Positions 47,775 through 58,599 of a stretch of 64,000 nucleotides of DNA are shown here, piece by piece (positions within the stretch are counted from its first letter, which is position 1; every line of letters begins with the position of its first letter). Location: positions 5,394,001 to 5,458,000 of the forward strand of contig NZ_CP087203.1 in the NCBI RefSeq assembly GCF_026016325.1. Reading direction: 5' to 3'. The notes beneath the pieces are model-generated. The model made no database searches, was not told the origin of the DNA, and was given only the letters and a program-made list of their open reading frames with translations. Origin of the DNA: Pseudomonas sp. B21-056 (GTDB taxonomy: Bacteria; Pseudomonadota; Gammaproteobacteria; Pseudomonadales; Pseudomonadaceae). Position numbers and translations under genes: made by a program.

Positions 47775-47886
47775 ACCCGCAGTCATTGGCAACGATGCCA
47801 GACCTTTTTGATGATTCTTTCACTGCCCATCGACAACGGTACTTCTACACTTCCCTTATAGATCCGTTAAAGGGCTGGGAGTCGAG

Positions 47887-48240
47887 ATGAGGTGCGCGGT
47901 AGTGCTGGGTGTATTGATGTTGCTCGGTGGCTGTGAGAGCACCCACGAAGACTTGATTGCGAGGGGATATCCACCCGCATTCGCCGACGGCTTCGATGAC
48001 GGTTGCAGCAGTGGCCGGCAAGCAGCCGGCGCGATCACCGGCCAGTTCAGGAAAGACGTCCCACGCTACCTCAAGGATGCACGCTACGCTGAAGGCTGGA
48101 GCGACGGGTTCCGGCAATGCCAGGCCATGCGTGAAAGTGAAGACCGTGACGCCTACCGCGACCGTCACTGGGATGAGCGCGAACGCGCCTGGCAGCAGGA
48201 AAAGGATCGCGATGCCGCCCGGGCCTATCGTTCGCAGTGA
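47887..48240 (+). CDS. Small lipoprotein, conserved hypothetical
   Basis: A 117-residue protein with a lipoprotein signal (MRCAVVLGVLMLLGGC, acylated Cys16), then EDLIARGYPPAFADGFDDG, a glycine-rich segment (DGCSSGRQAAGAITGQ) and a repeat of the first motif (RYAEGWSDGFRQCQ). The C-terminal tail is highly charged. The two YxxGxxDG-type motifs suggest an internal duplication. Function unknown. It lies 70 bp before the Gre-factor gene, on the same strand. Confidence 0.8.
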   Translation: MRCAVVLGVLMLLGGCESTHEDLIARGYPPAFADGFDDGCSSGRQAAGAITGQFRKDVPRYLKDARYAEGWSDGFRQCQAMRESEDRDAYRDRHWDERERAWQQEKDRDAARAYRSQ

Positions 48241-48310
48241 GTCGCGTACAGATATCCATCGAAACCAAAAGCCTGCGACCATGGCCCAAACTCCAATAGA
48301 GGAGAACACC

Positions 48311-48802
48311 ATGAGTCGTGCCTTCGTCAACGAAGACAGCGCCGCGGCCCAGGCCGATCAACCGGTCGAACGCCAGGTCAGTGCGCAACCCAACTACGTC
48401 ACGCCCGCCGGGCTCGCCCAGTTGCAGGCCCGGGTCGCCGAGTTGCAGGCGCTGCACAGCCAGCAGACAGCCCGCAGAGACCTGGCGGACAAACAGCGCA
48501 TCGCGGACCTGGAACGGGATCTGCGCTATTTCAATCAGCGCCTGCAAAGCGCCCAAGTCATTACGACGACGTCAGCGGATCAGGTGCGGATCGGCCATTG
48601 GGTGACCTTTGTCGATGAGCACGACCATGAACAACGCGTGCAATTGGTGGGTGAGGACCAGGCCGATGCGGCCAGTGGGCTGATCAACTGGGGCTCGCCG
48701 CTGGGGCGGGCGTTGCTGGGGAGCAAGGTGGGGGACGAGGTGGTCTGGAAGCGACCGGTGGGGGATATGGCGATTGAGGTGGTGGCGATAGAGCCGGAGT
48801 GA
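48311..48802 (+). CDS. GreA/GreB-family transcription factor
   Basis: A 163-residue protein starting at ATG 48311 with AGAGGAGAACACC upstream. The N-terminal coiled coil (TPAGLAQLQARVAELQALHS, RIADLERDLRYFNQRLQSAQ) is followed by the FKBP-like C-terminal domain (VRIGHWVTFVDEHDHEQRVQ, INWGSPLGRALLGSKVGDEV). Gre factors enter the RNA polymerase secondary channel to restart backtracked complexes. The coiled-coil tip here is LHSQQTARRDLADKQR, with only one acidic residue. It differs from canonical GreA/GreB tips, so cleavage activity is uncertain. Confidence 0.82.
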   Translation: MSRAFVNEDSAAAQADQPVERQVSAQPNYVTPAGLAQLQARVAELQALHSQQTARRDLADKQRIADLERDLRYFNQRLQSAQVITTTSADQVRIGHWVTFVDEHDHEQRVQLVGEDQADAASGLINWGSPLGRALLGSKVGDEVVWKRPVGDMAIEVVAIEPE

Positions 48803-48825
48803 CTCCTGCCCTGCCGATAAACCAC

Positions 48826-48917
48826 TGTGGGAGCGAGCCCTGCTCGCGATGGCGGTGGGTCAGGCAACATGAATGTTGATTGATCCGACGCTATCGCGAG
48901 CAGGGCTCGCTCCCACA
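48826..48917. repeat. REP doublet, variant with extra C
   Basis: Inverted REPs with core GCGAGCCCTGCTCGCG, one base longer than the others, in both arms (48826-48850 and 48892-48917). The matching change in both arms suggests copying of a pair as a unit. It lies between the convergent Gre-factor and ettA genes. Confidence 0.82.
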
Positions 48918-48944
48918 GGTTTTGTGGCTTACCGGCAGATGGAA

Positions 48945-50609
48945 TCAGGCCAGCTTCTTGTGCCGTACCCGGTGCGGCTGGGCAGCGGCTTCGCCGAGGC
49001 GCTTCTTGCGATCGGCTTCGTACTCGGTGTAGTTGCCCTCGAAGAACACCGCTTGGGAGTCGTCTTCGTACGCCAGGATGTGGGTCGCCACGCGGTCGAG
49101 GAACCACCGATCGTGGGAGATCACAATGGCGGCGCCCGGGAAGTCCAGCAGGGCTTCTTCCAGGGAACGCAGGGTTTCGACGTCGAGGTCGTTGGACGGC
49201 TCGTCGAGCAGCAGGACGTTGCCGCCCTCCTTCAAGGTCAGCGCCAGGTGCAGGCGACCGCGCTCACCACCGGACAGGTCCTTGACGAACTTCTGCTGGT
49301 CGCCGCCCTTGAAGTTGAAGCGACCCACGTAGGTGCGCGACGGGATTTCGTAGTTGCCGATGCGGATCTGGTCGGAACCGTCGGAGATCTGCTGGAACAC
49401 CGTCTTGCTGCCGTCCAGGTCTTCGCGGCTCTGGTCGACGCAGGCCAGTTGCACGGTTTCGCCCACTTCGATGCTGCCCGAATCCGGGGTTTCCTTGCCC
49501 ATCAGCATGCGGAACAGCGTGGATTTACCCGCGCCGTTACCACCGATTACACCGACGATCGCGCCTTTTGGCATGGAGAACGACAAGTTGTCGATCAACA
49601 CGCGGTCGCCGTAGCCCTTGGTGACGTTCTTGAACTCGATGACCTTGTCACCCAGGCGCGGACCGGCCGGGATGTAGATCTCGTTGGTTTCGCTGCGCTT
49701 CTGGAATTCCTGGGATTGCATTTCCTCGAAGCGTTGCAGACGAGCCTTGGATTTGGACTGACGGGCCTTGGCGCCTTTGCGCACCCACTCCAGTTCTTCC
49801 TTCATGGCCTTCTCATGGGCCGACTGCTGCTTGGATTCCTGGGCCAGACGATCGGACTTGGCTTCCAGCCAGCCCGAATAGTTGCCCTCGTACGGAATGC
49901 CGGCGCCGCGGTCGAGTTCCAGGATCCAGCCGGCGACGTTGTCCAGGAAGTAACGGTCGTGGGTAATCGCCACGACGGTGCCCGGGAAGTCGTGCAGGAA
50001 GTGTTCGAGCCAGGCGACGGAATCGGCGTCCAGGTGGTTGGTCGGTTCGTCGAGCAGCAGCATGTCCGGGGCGGACAGCAACAGGCGGCACAGGGCCACA
50101 CGGCGCTTCTCACCGCCAGACAGGTGTTCGACCTTCGCTTCCCAGGCCGGCAGGCGCAGGGCATCGGCGGCGACTTCCAGCTGGCGCTCCAGGTTGTGGC
50201 CGTCGCTGGCCTGCAGGATCGCTTCGAGCTTGGCCTGTTCGGCGGCCAGCTTGTCAAAGTCGGCATCCGGGTCGGCGTAGGCGGCATAGACCTCGTCCAG
50301 ACGCGCCTGGGCGTCCTTGATCACGCTGACCGCTTCCTCGACCACTTCACGCACGGTCTTGGTCGGATCCAGCTGCGGCTCCTGGGGCAGGTAGCCGATG
50401 TTCAGGTCCGGCATCGGACGGGCTTCGCCGTCGAATTCGCTATCGACGCCGGCCATGATCTTCAGCAGCGTGGATTTACCCGAACCGTTGAGGCCCAGTA
50501 CGCCGATCTTGGCGCCGGGGAAGAATGAGAGCGAAATGTTTTTCAGGATTTCCCGCTTCGGCGGAACAACTTTGCTCAGCCGATGCATGGTGAAGACGTA
50601 TTGAGCCAT
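48945..50609 (-). CDS. ettA: Energy-dependent translational throttle protein EttA
   Basis: EttA is an ABC-F protein that gates the first elongation step on ribosomes according to the ATP/ADP ratio. The 554-residue protein has two ABC domains: Walker A GLNGSGKSTLL and GGNGAGKSTLF, signatures LSGGEKRRVAL and LSGGERGRLHL, Walker B LLLDEPTNHLDA and LLLDEPSNDLDV. A charged P-site interaction linker lies between them (KAMKEELEWVRKGAKARQSK). The start ATG at 50609 (MAQYVFTMHRLSKVV) agrees with EttA; the upstream frame extension is unrelated. Confidence 0.97.
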   Translation of the reverse strand: MAQYVFTMHRLSKVVPPKREILKNISLSFFPGAKIGVLGLNGSGKSTLLKIMAGVDSEFDGEARPMPDLNIGYLPQEPQLDPTKTVREVVEEAVSVIKDAQARLDEVYAAYADPDADFDKLAAEQAKLEAILQASDGHNLERQLEVAADALRLPAWEAKVEHLSGGEKRRVALCRLLLSAPDMLLLDEPTNHLDADSVAWLEHFLHDFPGTVVAITHDRYFLDNVAGWILELDRGAGIPYEGNYSGWLEAKSDRLAQESKQQSAHEKAMKEELEWVRKGAKARQSKSKARLQRFEEMQSQEFQKRSETNEIYIPAGPRLGDKVIEFKNVTKGYGDRVLIDNLSFSMPKGAIVGVIGGNGAGKSTLFRMLMGKETPDSGSIEVGETVQLACVDQSREDLDGSKTVFQQISDGSDQIRIGNYEIPSRTYVGRFNFKGGDQQKFVKDLSGGERGRLHLALTLKEGGNVLLLDEPSNDLDVETLRSLEEALLDFPGAAIVISHDRWFLDRVATHILAYEDDSQAVFFEGNYTEYEADRKKRLGEAAAQPHRVRHKKLA

Positions 50610-50881
50610 GGAGAACCTAGCGTCTGTGACAGGTGAAAAGAACGAGCCAGGCCATGCACGGCACCGGCAGTTGATGGTCATCAATGCCTGCGGGGCAGAT
50701 AAAGCCTGGGAATCCGGAGCTGGAACGCTCTTGTTTGACCGGCAAAGCTACCTCAACCGTCCGTCAAGGTCCAGCCATCAGGGACTGGCACTTTGCCACA
50801 ACTCAAGGCATGCTAGCCGCCCTTCGGGCGTCCGGCTTATAGTGCGTGTCGCGCCAGTCCAGCAAACCGCAGGATTACAGC

Positions 50882-53800
50882 TTGTCCAACGTCACGCCGA
50901 CCCTGTCCCCACGCGCACCGGATACCGTGCCCGGCTCGCCCCTGCGCGGGACATTGAAGGGCGCGCTGGCCACTCTGGTGCTGCTGTTGCTCGGATTGCT
51001 CTTCTGGCAGTTGCTCGACCAACTGCGCGTCACCCAGCAGCAACAGCGCCAGTACACCATTGATTACACCGCCGACCTGGCCGCGCAAGCCAGCCTGAAC
51101 ATGGCCCTGAATGCGCAGATCGCCCTCAACCTGCTACCGATCGTCGAACAACCGCAAACAGCCGACGAACAGCAGGTGTTGTTGCACAAACTCCAGCAAT
51201 CGTTGCCTCAGCTGCGCAGCCTGGCCTTGCTGAGCCCGTCCGGCATGGTGCTCGGCGACACCGACCCCGACAGCCACGACGCCCCCTATCTCAGTGAGCT
51301 GGTGCAGCGCAGTCATGACCAGGCGCACTACTTCAGTAACGCTGACGACGGCTCCGTGGTGCATCTGCTGTTGCACCAGGCCAGCGGCGGCACTCGCGGC
51401 TACTGGGCCCTGCGCCTGACTCCGAATTTCTTTTCCACCCTGATCAAACAGGCCGATACGGGTTTGCGCCCGCTGTGGCTGGTGGAAAACCGCCTCAACC
51501 AGCAAATTGTCAGCCGCGACGAGAGCCTGCCGTCGATCAGCCCCACGCGCCTGTCGACGGACGACCTGGATAACACCGTACTGACCGTGCCCCTGAGCAG
51601 CAGCGACTGGCAACTGCGAGGGCTGTTCGACCGTCGCCAGGTGCTCGAGCAACTGCTACCGGCCTTCATTGGCAAATGCCTGCTGGGCCTGGCGTTTTCG
51701 ATGCTGCCGGTGATCGCGTTGCTGAACATGCGTCGGCGCCAGCGCCAACTGCACGAGGGGCGCCGTCGTTACCAGGACATTTTCGAAGGCACCGGCGTCG
51801 CCCTGTGTGTACTCGACCTGTCGAGTCTCAAGTCATTCTTTGCCCGGGCCGGCCTGCACAATGGCGATCAATTGCGGGCGTGGATGAAAGTCCCGCACCA
51901 GCTCGAACAACTGCAACAGGAAGTACGCATCACCGAAGTCAACCAGATGGCGTTGCAGTTGCTCAACGTCGACTCCTGTGAACAGGCCTGGCAGTTGCTG
52001 GTGGGCAAAGGCCCCCAGGACAACAACCCCGTCGGCCCGCAACTGCTCGAAGCGCTACTTGACCCGCACAAGCAACTGGAACTGGAGATCAAGCTCCAGG
52101 ACGCCCATGGCCGTGACCAGCACCTCTGGCTGGTCCTGCGTCTGCCGGAAAAACAGCAGGACTATAACGCCGTCATCCTGAGCATCAACGACATCACCAG
52201 CCGCAAGCTGATCGAACTCTCGCTGCTCGAACGCGAAGGCTTCTGGTCCGACGTGGTGCGCACCGTGCCGGATCATCTCTACGTGCAGGACGTCATCAGC
52301 CAGCGGATGATCTTCAGCAACCACCACCTGGGCCAGACCCTGGGGTATGACCGCACCGAACTGCACCAGATGGGTGAGTACTTCTGGGAAATCCTGCTGC
52401 ACAGCGATGACGCCGACCACTACCACACGCTGCGCCAGGAACAACGTCGGGGCGGGTATGCGCATTTGTTGCAATGCCAACTGCGCTTCCGCCATCGCGA
52501 CGGCAAATGGCGACGTTTCGACATCCGTGAACAGGCCCTGGCCCGGGACCGGCACGACCAGGTGACGCGGATCATCGGCGTGGCGAAGGATATCACCGAG
52601 CAGATCGAGGCCAGCGAGTCGCTGCGTGACAGTGAACAGCGCTACCGGATGCTCGCCGAAAGCATCAGCGACGTGATTTTCTCCACCGACAGCAAACTGT
52701 CGCTCAACTACGTCAGCCCGTCGGTGCAAGCGGTGCTGGGCTACAACGCCGACTGGATCTTCCAGAACGGTTGGCAGTCGACCATCGCCAACCCGCAACA
52801 ACTGACCGGCATCTATACCCTGATGGACCGGGTCAGCAAGGCCCTCGACAAGCCCGGGCAACTGGCCGAGCTGCGCAACCAGATGCAGACCCAGTTGTTC
52901 CTGTTCGACTGCCTGCGTGCCGACGGACGCAAGATCCCCATCGAACTGCGGCTGGTGCTGGTCTGGGATGATTTCGGCGGGTTCGAAGGCGTGCTGGGCG
53001 TCGGTCGCGACATCAGCCAGCAACGGCGCGCCGAAAAAGACCTGCGCATGGCCGCCACGGTATTCGAGCATTCGACCTCGGCGATCCTGATCACCGACCC
53101 GGCCGGTTACATCGTCCAGGCCAACGAAGCCTTCAGCCGGGTCAGTGGCTACGCGGTGTCGCAGGTGCTGGATCAGTTGCCGAACATGCTCACCGTGGAC
53201 GAGCAGCAGGAAGCCCACCTGCGCTATGTGCTCAAGCAACTGCAACAGCACAGTTCCTGGGAAGGCGAAGTCTGGCTCAAGCGCCGCAACGGCGAACATT
53301 ACCCGGCCTGGGTCGGTATCACCGCAGTGCTGGACGATGAAGGCGACCTGGCCAGCTACGTGTGCTTCTTCAGCGACATCAGCGAGCGCAAGGCCAGCGA
53401 ACAACGCATCCATCGCCTGGCCTATTACGACGCCCTCACCCACCTGCCCAACCGCACGCTGTTCCAGGATCGCCTGCACACCGCGCTGCAATCGGCCGAG
53501 CGGCAGAAGAACTGGGTGGTGCTGATGTTCCTCGACCTGGACCGGTTCAAGCCGATCAACGACTCCCTGGGCCATGCCGCCGGCGACAGGATGCTCAAGG
53601 ACATGGCGACACGCCTGCTCGGCTGCGTCACCGACGACGACACCGTGGCGCGCATGGGTGGCGACGAGTTCACCCTGTTGCTGGAACCGCGCGCCAGCCG
53701 GGAAATGGCGCTGAACCGGGCAATTACCGTGGCCGAGCAGATCCTCGCCAGCCTGGTCCGGCCCTTCGTGCTCGAAGGCCGGGAGTTCTTCGTCACGGCC

Positions 53801-54730
53801 AGTATCGGTATCGCCCTGAGCCCCCAGGACGGCAACGAACTGAGCCAGTTGATGAAAAACGCCGACACGGCGATGTATCACGCCAAGGAGCGCGGCAAGA
53901 ACAACTTCCAGTTCTATCAGGCCGACATGAACGCCAGTGCCCTGGAACGACTGGAACTGGAAAGCGACCTGCGCCACGCCCTCGAGCAAAACGAATTCGT
54001 GTTGTATTACCAGCCGCAGTTCAGCGGCGACGGCAAACGCCTGACCGGCGCCGAGGCCCTGCTGCGCTGGCGCCATCCGCGACGCGGGCTGGTGCCGCCA
54101 GGGGACTTCATCCCGGTGCTCGAAGAACTCGGGCTGGTGGTGGACGTCGGCGATTGGGTGATCGACGAGGCCTGCCGGCAGCTCAAGACCTGGCACCAGG
54201 CCAAGGTCCGGGTGCCGAAAGTCTCGGTCAACATTTCAGCCCGGCAGTTCTCCGATGGTCAGTTGGGCACGCGGATCGCCAATATCCTGCGCACCACCGG
54301 CCTGTCGCCGGCGTGCCTGGAACTGGAGCTGACCGAAAGTATCCTGATGCGCGAAGTCAGTGAGGCGATGCAGATCCTCGCCGGATTGAAAAACCTGGGC
54401 CTGAGCATCGCCGTAGATGACTTCGGCACCGGTTATTCGTCGCTCAACTACCTCAAGCAATTCCCCATCGATGTGCTGAAGATCGACCGCACCTTCGTCG
54501 ACGGCCTGCCGTCCGGCGAACAGGACGCGCAGATCGCCCGGGCGATCATCGCCATGGCCCACAGCCTCAACCTCGCGGTGATCGCCGAAGGCGTCGAGAC
54601 CCATGAACAACTCGACTTCCTGCGCGAACACGGCTGCGACGAAGTCCAGGGCTACCTGTTCGGCCGCCCGATGCCCGCCCACCGGTTCGAAGCGCAGTTC
54701 AGCAATGATGCGTTGTTCATGCTCGACTGA
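50882..54730 (+). CDS. morA: MorA-like multi-PAS GGDEF/EAL motility regulator
   Basis: A 1282-residue inner-membrane c-di-GMP enzyme. It has a membrane helix at about 23-45 ([17 protein letters not shown]), a periplasmic segment, a second helix at about 262-282, and at least four PAS/PAC modules. The GGDEF domain has intact [11 protein letters not shown] near residue 924. The EAL domain has [12 protein letters not shown] near 1056, [14 protein letters not shown] and EGVETHEQ. Both catalytic motifs are intact, so it may be bifunctional. Start: TTG at 50882 is preferred because AGGA lies 7 nt upstream. The GTG at 50846 falls just beyond a possible -10 (TATAGT, 50838). The match to PA4601 rests on order: glyA follows. 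Confidence 0.88.
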   Translation: MSNVTPTLSPRAPDTVPGSPLRGTLKGALATLVLLLLGLLFWQLLDQLRVTQQQQRQYTIDYTADLAAQASLNMALNAQIALNLLPIVEQPQTADEQQVLLHKLQQSLPQLRSLALLSPSGMVLGDTDPDSHDAPYLSELVQRSHDQAHYFSNADDGSVVHLLLHQASGGTRGYWALRLTPNFFSTLIKQADTGLRPLWLVENRLNQQIVSRDESLPSISPTRLSTDDLDNTVLTVPLSSSDWQLRGLFDRRQVLEQLLPAFIGKCLLGLAFSMLPVIALLNMRRRQRQLHEGRRRYQDIFEGTGVALCVLDLSSLKSFFARAGLHNGDQLRAWMKVPHQLEQLQQEVRITEVNQMALQLLNVDSCEQAWQLLVGKGPQDNNPVGPQLLEALLDPHKQLELEIKLQDAHGRDQHLWLVLRLPEKQQDYNAVILSINDITSRKLIELSLLEREGFWSDVVRTVPDHLYVQDVISQRMIFSNHHLGQTLGYDRTELHQMGEYFWEILLHSDDADHYHTLRQEQRRGGYAHLLQCQLRFRHRDGKWRRFDIREQALARDRHDQVTRIIGVAKDITEQIEASESLRDSEQRYRMLAESISDVIFSTDSKLSLNYVSPSVQAVLGYNADWIFQNGWQSTIANPQQLTGIYTLMDRVSKALDKPGQLAELRNQMQTQLFLFDCLRADGRKIPIELRLVLVWDDFGGFEGVLGVGRDISQQRRAEKDLRMAATVFEHSTSAILITDPAGYIVQANEAFSRVSGYAVSQVLDQLPNMLTVDEQQEAHLRYVLKQLQQHSSWEGEVWLKRRNGEHYPAWVGITAVLDDEGDLASYVCFFSDISERKASEQRIHRLAYYDALTHLPNRTLFQDRLHTALQSAERQKNWVVLMFLDLDRFKPINDSLGHAAGDRMLKDMATRLLGCVTDDDTVARMGGDEFTLLLEPRASREMALNRAITVAEQILASLVRPFVLEGREFFVTASIGIALSPQDGNELSQLMKNADTAMYHAKERGKNNFQFYQADMNASALERLELESDLRHALEQNEFVLYYQPQFSGDGKRLTGAEALLRWRHPRRGLVPPGDFIPVLEELGLVVDVGDWVIDEACRQLKTWHQAKVRVPKVSVNISARQFSDGQLGTRIANILRTTGLSPACLELELTESILMREVSEAMQILAGLKNLGLSIAVDDFGTGYSSLNYLKQFPIDVLKIDRTFVDGLPSGEQDAQIARAIIAMAHSLNLAVIAEGVETHEQLDFLREHGCDEVQGYLFGRPMPAHRFEAQFSNDALFMLD

Positions 54731-54756
54731 GGCTTTGCGGGGTTGCTACCGACCTC

Positions 54757-54822
54757 ATCGCGAGCAGGCTCGCTCCCACATTTTGAAATGCGTTCCCCTG
54801 TGGGAGCGAGCCTGCTCGCGAT
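54757..54822. repeat. REP doublet (inverted pair), short spacer
   Basis: TCGCGAGCAGGCTCGCTCCC at about 54758 and its inverse ending 54822, only about 18 bp apart, between morA and glyA on the same strand. Confidence 0.85.
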
Positions 54823-54954
54823 GAGGCCAGTCCGGGCAACGCCGAAACCTGGGTGAATCCCATTCGTCCACCACATGACGTCCTTTCATACCCCTTCCAA
54901 AAGCGGTTGGGTTAGAATGCCTCCCTTTTCTGCCCCCGATCCTTGAGGACCGCC

Positions 54955-56208
<1,254 letters not shown>

Positions 56209-56230
56209 TCAGCCCGTTCAGTTACAGCCA

Positions 56231-56262
56231 AAGGCCCACATCGAAAGATGTGGGCCTTTTTG
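56231..56262 (+). terminator. Rho-independent terminator of glyA
   Basis: AAGGCCCACATC-GAAA-GATGTGGGCCTT followed by TTTGTTTG, about 22 bp after the stop. Confidence 0.95.
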
Positions 56263-56406
56263 TTTGTGCATCAAAATACAAGATCCAGCCAGTACACACT
56301 TCAATCTTTGAAACACACCCCTCCACACAAAAAACCGGAAACCCCCTAGCATCGATTTCATCATTCACGGCAATCAATAACGCCCAATAAAGGATGCAAT
56401 CACTAC

Positions 56407-56931
56407 ATGGACAGTAAACTCTCTTTTACCGCTGCGATCAGCCTGCCCGACAAAAACATCAATTTGCTTGGAACGCTGCATGGGAAACCGGCACTGGCGA
56501 CCATTACGGCTTTCAGCGGCGGCTTTTTCAGCGGCAAGGCACACACCTATGATCATTCCAGCTTGCTGGGCATGCAGACCAAAGCCAAAGAAGGCCTGCC
56601 GCAGCCACTGAAGTTGCACTTTCGTCACACGGACGATGGCTACATCCTGTCGATAAAAAACCAAGGCGAACACTACGATAACTTCATCGGCAAAAGCTGG
56701 CTTGAAGTATTAGGCGCCAAAAAAACGGGTACCCCCTCCGTCTTCACATTAGTTGATCACAAGAACAGAGCGATTACGCTGGAGAACATAACCGCCAAAC
56801 ACGCCCCGCTGTCGCTCAGAACGAAGAACAATAAATATGTAGGTGGCTTACGGACCCGTGGTTCGCCTTTTGTTTATCTGGCGGAAACGGATGAACGCTC
56901 AAAGTTGACCTTTCTATTCAGCATCCTTTGA
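56407..56931 (+). CDS. Orphan hypothetical protein, low GC
   Basis: A 174-residue protein with no signal peptide: MDSKLSFTAAISLPDKNINL, LHFRHTDDGYILSIKNQGEH, GTPSVFTLVDHKNRAITLEN, PLSLRTKNNKYVGGLRTRGS, YLAETDERSKLTFLFSIL. The spaced hydrophobic and aromatic strands with xxYVGG-type turns look like a beta-trefoil (lectin, fascin or crystallin-like) fold; this is inference only. Base composition is clearly more A+T rich than its neighbours. It lies alone between the glyA terminator and the dctA regulatory region, so it is probably horizontally gained. No family is recognised. Confidence 0.6.
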   Translation: MDSKLSFTAAISLPDKNINLLGTLHGKPALATITAFSGGFFSGKAHTYDHSSLLGMQTKAKEGLPQPLKLHFRHTDDGYILSIKNQGEHYDNFIGKSWLEVLGAKKTGTPSVFTLVDHKNRAITLENITAKHAPLSLRTKNNKYVGGLRTRGSPFVYLAETDERSKLTFLFSIL

Positions 56932-56976
56932 ACAGAAGTGCTCGAGCACCTTCAACCAGCATGGATCTGCGCGCCG

Positions 56977-57006
56977 TTGTGGTGAGGGCTTATCCCTCGC
57001 CACAGG
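56977..57006. repeat. Short hairpin related to the GTGGCGAGGG repeat family
   Basis: GTGGTGAGGG-CTTAT-CCCTCGCCAC forms one compact hairpin after the orphan gene. It looks like a minimal member of the palindromic family at 12.6, 23.5 and 32.3 kb and could act as a terminator-like element. Confidence 0.6.
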
Positions 57007-57062
57007 CGCTGCAATTTTTTTCGGGGCAAGAAAGGCTCAAGAACAAGGGTTCCATCCCTACT

Positions 57063-57156
57063 GGTAAGACCGGTCAAGCCAAATATCAAGAATCGCCTTG
57101 CGAATTCCTGAAAAGCTCGCCTAGACTGCGCCTGCACTGGACAAACCGGTAAGACC
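57063..57156 (+). promoter_or_regulatory. Two GntR-type operator candidates upstream of the transporter gene
   Basis: The 9-mer GGTAAGACC occurs at 57063-57071 and 57148-57156, each with the GGT-N3-ACC symmetry of FadR-type GntR operators (TnGTnnnACnA). The second lies between a possible -35 TGGACA (57138-57143) and a -10-like AATAAT (57159-57164). The likely regulator is the FCD-domain protein encoded at 58600-59301. Confidence 0.6.
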
Positions 57157-57224
57157 ACAATAATGAAGTCCCGACGCCAGCTCTCGACCCTGGCGAACAA
57201 GGACACCGACCAGGAATCCCTCCC

Positions 57225-58538
57225 ATGCTCAAATGGTGCTCGCGTTCGATCTTCCTTCAAGTTGTCCTCGGATTGGTGCTCGGCATCGTCTGCGGGCTTA
57301 CCCTTCCCGAATACTCCGCACAGCTCAAACCCCTGGGCGACGGCTTTATCAAACTGATCAAAATGCTCATCGGCCTGATCGTATTCTGCGTGGTGGTCAG
57401 TGGTATTTCCGGCGCCGGCGATCTCAAGAAGGTCGGGCGCATCGGCCTCAAGTCCGTCATCTACTTTGAAGTGCTGACCACCATCGCCCTGGTGATCGGC
57501 CTCGTGCTGGCCTTCAGCACCGGTATCGGCAGTGGTGCGAACATCCATCTGGAGCAGTTTTCCAGTGCCGACATGGGTGATATCGCCCAGCGCGGCCAGC
57601 ACATGGTGACCACCACGCAGTTCCTGATGAACCTGATCCCGACTTCGGTGCTCGGTGCCTTCGCGGATAACAACATCCTGCAAGTGCTGCTGTTCTCGGT
57701 GCTGTTCGGCAGCGCGCTGAACCTGGTGGGCGACGCCGCCTCCGGCATCTCCCGGTTGATCAACGAACTCAGCCACGTGATCTTCCGCATCATGGGCATG
57801 ATCGTGCGCCTGGCCCCCATCGGTGTCTTCGGTGCCATTGCCTTCACCACCAGCAAGTATGGCCTGGACTCGCTGCAACACCTGGGCAGCCTCGTCGGTC
57901 TGTTCTACCTGACCTGCATTGCTTTCGTTGCCCTGGTCCTGGGCCTGGTGATGCGGGCGTCGGGCCTGCCGATGTTGCCGTTCCTCAAGTACCTGCGTGA
58001 AGAACTGCTCATCGTGCTCGGCACCGCTTCTTCCGACGCCGTGCTGCCACAGGTCATGCGCAAGCTCGAGCACCTCGGGATCGGCAGCTCCACCGTGGGG
58101 CTGGTCATCCCGACCGGCTACTCGTTCAATCTGGACGGCTTCTCGATCTACCTGACCCTGGCCATCGTCTTCATTGCCAACGCCACTGGTACGCCCCTGG
58201 CCCTGACTGACCTGCTGACCATCCTGCTGGTGTCGCTGATCACCTCCAAGGGTGCCCATGGGATTCCCGGCTCGGCCTTGGTGATCCTGGCCGCCACGCT
58301 GACGGCGATCCCGGCGATTCCGGTGGTCGGCCTGGTGCTGGTGCTGGCGGTCGACTGGTTCATGGGCATCGGTCGCGCCCTGACCAACCTGATCGGCAAC
58401 TGCGTGGCCACCGTGGCAATCGGCCGCTGGGAAAAAGATATCGATGTGCCTCGTGCGCGCAAGGTACTGTCCGGCCAACAGGGCTATACCTTCCAACCGA
58501 GAAAACCGGTGGGCAGCGCCCATCAGCAGCAATTCTGA
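57225..58538 (+). CDS. dctA: Dicarboxylate/amino acid:cation symporter (DctA/GltP family)
   Basis: A 437-residue secondary transporter of the DAACS family with about eight membrane helices and two re-entrant loops. The conserved serine-rich hairpin is EELLIVLGTASSDAVLPQVM. The substrate/cation segment VIPTGYSFNLDGFSIYLTLA and the last re-entrant NLIGNCVATVAIGRWE are present. It imports C4-dicarboxylates or acidic amino acids; the substrate cannot be fixed from sequence, so the symbol is tentative. It is followed 60 bp later by a GntR regulator gene and has GGT-N3-ACC operator candidates upstream. Confidence 0.85.
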   Translation: MLKWCSRSIFLQVVLGLVLGIVCGLTLPEYSAQLKPLGDGFIKLIKMLIGLIVFCVVVSGISGAGDLKKVGRIGLKSVIYFEVLTTIALVIGLVLAFSTGIGSGANIHLEQFSSADMGDIAQRGQHMVTTTQFLMNLIPTSVLGAFADNNILQVLLFSVLFGSALNLVGDAASGISRLINELSHVIFRIMGMIVRLAPIGVFGAIAFTTSKYGLDSLQHLGSLVGLFYLTCIAFVALVLGLVMRASGLPMLPFLKYLREELLIVLGTASSDAVLPQVMRKLEHLGIGSSTVGLVIPTGYSFNLDGFSIYLTLAIVFIANATGTPLALTDLLTILLVSLITSKGAHGIPGSALVILAATLTAIPAIPVVGLVLVLAVDWFMGIGRALTNLIGNCVATVAIGRWEKDIDVPRARKVLSGQQGYTFQPRKPVGSAHQQQF

Positions 58539-58599
58539 AAGACCGCGCTGCCGGCCAGCGGGCCGGCAGCGCCTGATTGATTTTTGAAGGAGCTCCAAA

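Noticed and set aside
52055..54196. A 713-codon open frame antisense to morA
   Set aside because: It shadows the PAS/GGDEF/EAL gene, whose catalytic motifs are intact on the plus strand.
57163..57357. A 64-codon open frame (MKSRRQLS...) just upstream of the transporter
   Set aside because: It overlaps the transporter in another frame, lacks a ribosome site and has no resemblance to a known leader peptide.
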